Below are positions 30,222 to 33,186 of a DNA stretch of 33,186 nt, in pieces. The notes under the pieces were generated by a model. That model was not told where the DNA came from. It made no database searches and worked only from the letters and a program-made list of their open reading frames with translations. The stretch comes from Propionibacteriaceae bacterium UBA6122. GTDB taxonomy: Bacteria; Actinomycetota; Actinomycetes; Propionibacteriales; Propionibacteriaceae. The DNA lies in NCBI GenBank assembly GCA_002428365.1, contig DIVW01000015.1, positions 1 through 33,186 of the forward strand. The letters run 5' to 3'. The first letter of the stretch is position 1. Every line of letters begins with the position of its first letter. Made by a program: the position numbers and the translations under genes.

Positions 30222-31226
30222 TCAGGGTTGGTCGGGCACCAGCGGCGGCACCAGCACCCCGCCAGCAGCTGACTCACCAATGCCTAAGCTGGCCGCCAGG
30301 ATGGCGCTCACCTGCTCAGTGCTGCCGGTGTCGGCGGCGTTCGGATCGACGAAATCGTGCATCCACTTCAGCGCCCCGTCGATCTGCGCGACCCCATGGA
30401 CGGCGGAGAAGCGGAAGAACACCTCCTCGGCGAACTGCAGCGCGGCGTCGCGGCGGATCGCGAAATCGCCCGGATTGCTCACCAGGATCGTCCGCTCCAA
30501 CTCATGCCCGGCGTTCACCGAGTGGTCGAACAATGCCTCCGACAGATGCATGAACGGCAGGATTCCAGGCATCGGGAAGCCTGGGTAGGCGTACGGGCTG
30601 TGGCCCAGGTTGGCCTTCTTGCGCGGGTCCCACCAGAAGTAGGCATTCGGCACCAACTTCGGGAATCGCACCAACAACCGCAGCAACGGCAGCGGCAATC
30701 CCTTCGGTGCCACCAGTGGCGCAGCCAGCACCAGCCGGGCCACCTCGTCGCGGGTCGCACCAACCCAGGCGGCCAACGTGGCCCCGGCCGATAGCCCGAT
30801 CACCCACACCGGAGCACCGAACCCGGCAGCGATGTCGACGCAAGCGTCGGCGTGCGCAACCAGCTCACCAACGGTCAGGTTCACCAGATCCCTGGTGAGT
30901 AGGTCGGGCTGCCCGTGACGCGGCATCCGGGGCACCAGCACCCGCAAGCCGTAACCGGACAGCGCCTCAGCCACCAGGACGAACTGGGCTGGGGCGTTGG
31001 TGAAACCGTGCCAGATGACCACGGTGGCCCTGGCCGCACCTACCGGCTCGAAGAGCATGGTTCGGGTGGGCTCAGGGATCGCGGCATCCAAGGCCATCAA
31101 CTCGGCCAGTTTGGCGCGCGCACCATCCTCGTCGGTGGCCGGCGTTGGCGCTCCGACCGGCACCGCCGGAATGGGCAGCAGCCGGCGGAAGCGTGCGACC
31201 TGCGGCTTGGGCTGGCTTTCGAGCAT
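30222..31226 (-). CDS. alpha/beta hydrolase (carboxylesterase/lipase-like)
   Basis: About 334 residues from the ATG at 31226, which has GGAAAG a few bases upstream; the open frame extends to 31808 but overlaps the GltD-like gene on the other strand there. The hydrolase fold shows an oxyanion motif, VVIWHGFTNAPAQF, and a nucleophile Ser in GLSAGATLAAW. SNPGDFAIRRDA near the end may carry the acid and HDFVD or AVHGVAQIDGA the base. There is no signal peptide. The lid region between (YFWWDPRKKANLGHSPYAYPGF) is unusual. The substrate is unknown. Confidence 0.8.
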   Translation of the reverse strand: MLESQPKPQVARFRRLLPIPAVPVGAPTPATDEDGARAKLAELMALDAAIPEPTRTMLFEPVGAARATVVIWHGFTNAPAQFVLVAEALSGYGLRVLVPRMPRHGQPDLLTRDLVNLTVGELVAHADACVDIAAGFGAPVWVIGLSAGATLAAWVGATRDEVARLVLAAPLVAPKGLPLPLLRLLVRFPKLVPNAYFWWDPRKKANLGHSPYAYPGFPMPGILPFMHLSEALFDHSVNAGHELERTILVSNPGDFAIRRDAALQFAEEVFFRFSAVHGVAQIDGALKWMHDFVDPNAADTGSTEQVSAILAASLGIGESAAGGVLVPPLVPDQP

Positions 31227-31292
31227 CAATCTTTCCGAATCCGAGTGGGGTCGCCTCGACGCTAGCACCCGAGCCCAGGCCGTCCCATTGGG

Positions 31293-31313
31293 GTTGCCGT
31301 AGCAGGAGGCAAC
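31293..31313. promoter_or_regulatory. small inverted repeat upstream of the GltD-like gene
   Basis: GTTGCC and GGCAAC are perfect 6-bp arms 9 bases apart, in the 141-base space between two divergent genes. It could be a regulator site, but short repeats like this also arise by chance. I see no clear promoter. Confidence 0.25.
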
Positions 31314-31367
31314 TCTGGGCAGGAGTAAGTTTTCGAGCGAACCCAATTGCCCAACGAAGGGTGGACC

Positions 31368-32990
31368 ATGGCCCGCGACATCACCGAACTGCCAGACCTT
31401 GCCGTAGAAGGCGGTCGAGTGGCTCCGGTACGAGCGAGGATGCCTATCTATCTGGACCGACTCCCACCGTGCAATAACGCCTGCCCGGCCGGGGAGAACA
31501 TTCAAGAGTGGCTGCGGCTGGTCAAGGCCGGCGAAGAAGAAGCCGCCTGGCGCGAGCTCACCAAGGCCAACCCGTTCCCAGCCATCCACGGCCGGGTCTG
31601 CTACCACCCCTGCGAAGCCGCCTGCAACCGCGAAGAGCTGGACGGCGCGGTCTCGATTCATTCCGTCGAGCGCTACCTCGGCGACCTGGCGTTGGAGAAG
31701 GGCTGGCAGTTCGAAAAGCCCCGCTTCTCTTCTGGCCGCAAAGTGCTGGTCATCGGCGCTGGCCCCTCGGGCCTGAGCGCGGCCTGCCAGCTGGCCCGGA
31801 TGGGCCATGCGGTGGAGATCCGCGATTCCTCACCGGTGCCCGGCGGCATGATGCGCTACGGCATTCCGGAGTACCGGCTGCCCCGCAATGTGCTCGACGC
31901 CGAGATCAACCGCCTAGTGCAACTCGGGGTGCGGATCACCACCGATTACACCGTCAAAGATCTGCTCGCCGAGCAGGCCGAGGGCGGCTTTGAGGCCGTC
32001 TTCGTGGCCATCGGCGCCCACCTGAGTAAGCGGATCGACATTCCCAACCGCGACGCCTCCAAGATCGTGGACGCGGTCACCTTCCTGCGTGATGTCGCCT
32101 CGGGCGAACGTCCGATGATCGGGCGCAAGGTGGCGGTTTACGGTGGTGGCAACACCGCAATGGACGCCGCCCGGGTGGCCCGCCGGCTGGGAGCCGAAGA
32201 GTCGATCATCGTCTACCGCCGCACTGAAGCGCAGATGCCAGCCCATGCCGAGGAGAAGGAAGGCGCGCTGGCTGAGGGTGTGAAGATGAACTGGCTGCGC
32301 ACCATCAGCAGTGTCGACGAATCCGATTTGACCGTGGAAATCATGGAGATCGATGAGGCCGGCAAGGCCCGCGGCACCGGCCGTTTCGAGAAGCTCGAAG
32401 CTGACACCGTCATCTTGGCCCTTGGCCAGGAGACCGACTCCAACTTCCTGCGTCGCATTCCCGGCATGCGCTTCGACCATGACGTGGTGCAGGTCAACCC
32501 GCGCACGCTAATGACTGACGTGCCTGGCATCTTCGCTGGCGGCGACGCCGTGCCCTCAGACCGCACGGTCACGATCGGGGTTGGTCACGGTAAGCGGGCC
32601 GCCCGCCAGATCGACGCCTGGCTGGTCGGACGCGAATCCGCCGAGCGGCCAAAACATGATCTGGCCAGCTTCGACAAGCTGAACCTTTGGTACTTCGGGG
32701 ACGCCCGCCGCAACACCCAGCCCGAGCTGGAAGCCGATGACCGGGTGACCGATTTCGACGAGATCGTCGGCGGCCTCAACGATGAACACGCTCACACCGA
32801 AGCTGCCCGCTGCCTGAGTTGCGGGAACTGCTTCGAGTGCGACGGCTGTCTGGGCTCCTGCCCTGAAGATGCGGTGATCAAGCTCGGCAAGGGCGACCGT
32901 TATCGCTACGACTACAACAAATGCACCGGCTGCGCGACCTGCTACGAGCAGTGTCCAGTTGGCGCGATCGACATGATCGAGGAGGCCTGA
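31368..32990 (+). CDS. GltD-like NAD(P)-linked flavoprotein with C-terminal ferredoxin domain
   Basis: 540 residues from the ATG at 31368 (GAAGGG seven bases upstream; a TTG at 31347 is in frame). The N-terminal GltD-type Fe-S domain has PPCNNACPAGENIQEW and CYHPCEAACNRE. The FAD site is VLVIGAGPSGLSAACQLARM; the NAD(P) site is VAVYGGGNTAMDAARVARRL; ALGQETDS and GIFAGGDAV follow. The C-terminus is a two-cluster ferredoxin (CLSCGNCFECDGCLGSCPEDA, then CTGCATCYEQCPVGAID). Unlike true glutamate synthase small subunits, it has this ferredoxin tail and no GltB partner. It is three bases from nifJ, so it probably passes electrons between ferredoxin or pyruvate oxidoreductase and NAD(P)H. The direction is not readable from sequence. 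Confidence 0.87.
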   Translation: MARDITELPDLAVEGGRVAPVRARMPIYLDRLPPCNNACPAGENIQEWLRLVKAGEEEAAWRELTKANPFPAIHGRVCYHPCEAACNREELDGAVSIHSVERYLGDLALEKGWQFEKPRFSSGRKVLVIGAGPSGLSAACQLARMGHAVEIRDSSPVPGGMMRYGIPEYRLPRNVLDAEINRLVQLGVRITTDYTVKDLLAEQAEGGFEAVFVAIGAHLSKRIDIPNRDASKIVDAVTFLRDVASGERPMIGRKVAVYGGGNTAMDAARVARRLGAEESIIVYRRTEAQMPAHAEEKEGALAEGVKMNWLRTISSVDESDLTVEIMEIDEAGKARGTGRFEKLEADTVILALGQETDSNFLRRIPGMRFDHDVVQVNPRTLMTDVPGIFAGGDAVPSDRTVTIGVGHGKRAARQIDAWLVGRESAERPKHDLASFDKLNLWYFGDARRNTQPELEADDRVTDFDEIVGGLNDEHAHTEAARCLSCGNCFECDGCLGSCPEDAVIKLGKGDRYRYDYNKCTGCATCYEQCPVGAIDMIEEA

Positions 32991-32993
32991 GCC

Positions 32994-33186
32994 ATGAGCC
33001 GAGTGATCATCGACGGGAATGAAGCCGCAGCATCGGCGTCCTACCGCTTGAACGAACTGTGCAGCATTTACCCCATCACCCCCAGTTCCACGATGGCCGA
33101 ACTGGCCGACGAGTGGGCATCCCTTGGCCGGGCCAATGTCTACGGCACCGTCCCGACAGTGATCGAGATGCAGTCGGAGGGCGGCG
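32994..33186 (+). CDS. nifJ: pyruvate:ferredoxin (flavodoxin) oxidoreductase, 5' end only
   Basis: Only the first 64 codons lie in the window; the gene continues beyond the right edge. The N-terminus MSRVIIDGNEAASASYRLNE and SIYPITPSSTMAELADEW are diagnostic of the alpha-domain of the single-chain pyruvate:ferredoxin oxidoreductase, which turns pyruvate and CoA into acetyl-CoA, CO2 and reduced ferredoxin. GAGGAGG at 32979-32985 lies eight bases before the ATG. It is directly downstream of the GltD-like gene and probably in the same operon. Confidence 0.9.
   Translation, partial: MSRVIIDGNEAAASASYRLNELCSIYPITPSSTMAELADEWASLGRANVYGTVPTVIEMQSEGG

Noticed and set aside
32663..32682. Repeat-like AGCTTCGACAAGCTGAA in the GltD-like gene
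   Set aside because: Encodes SFDKLN in a natural context, without the flanking repeat bases.

Overview
The window reads as chromosomal DNA of a high-GC, Gram-positive actinobacterium. CrgA is an actinobacterial cell-division protein. CydD and CydC are fused as one protein. Many genes look leaderless, with a TANNNT hexamer 6-7 nt before a start codon and no Shine-Dalgarno. A bd oxidase alongside the start of a pyruvate:ferredoxin oxidoreductase suggests a facultative or microaerobic fermenter. A member of the Propionibacteriaceae would fit, but that is a guess from general resemblance.

Layout. Positions 1-680 hold clusters of a short repeat (core CCTTCGACAAGCTCAGG and its complement) around a small GIY-YIG protein gene. 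Next come trpG/pabA (-) and crgA (+). Positions 1730-3554 hold an arsenate-reductase locus: arsC (-) diverges from an ArsR-ArsC fusion and a further arsC with an N-terminal helical domain, across a 17-bp palindrome. Then follow lysS (-), a zinc alcohol dehydrogenase (-), a large HTH-STAND NTPase-TM-WD40 protein (-), an S9 peptidase (-) and a VOC protein (-). The VOC gene diverges from a TetR-regulated heterodimeric ABC exporter operon (12634-16921). Two REP-like hairpins follow, then a MerR-HEAT fusion and a secreted esterase. A DUF421 membrane protein and a BlaI-type repressor (-) diverge from cydA-cydB-cydDC (20291-26440). A 56-bp tandem repeat array separates cydDC from a second TetR gene. 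That TetR gene diverges from two small membrane-protein genes across a pair of matching operators. The window closes with a CASTOR/POLLUX-type channel (-), an alpha/beta hydrolase (-), a GltD-like flavoprotein with a ferredoxin tail (+), and the 5' end of nifJ (+), which runs off the right edge.

How the parts fit. Four regulator genes (ArsR fusion, two TetR, BlaI) each sit beside an inverted repeat placed in or next to the core promoter of their neighbours, so simple local repression is the common theme. The cyd genes form one translationally coupled unit that makes and assembles cytochrome bd. The GltD-like protein and NifJ probably link pyruvate oxidation, ferredoxin and NAD(P)H.

The most unusual feature is the repeat family. 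It lies between genes, and it also sits in frame inside protein-coding sequence: two linkers of CydDC, the N-terminus of an ABC exporter subunit and the C-terminus of the GIY-YIG protein. I saw no tRNA, rRNA, CRISPR array, insertion sequence or prophage, and no gene-free stretch longer than about 300 bases.
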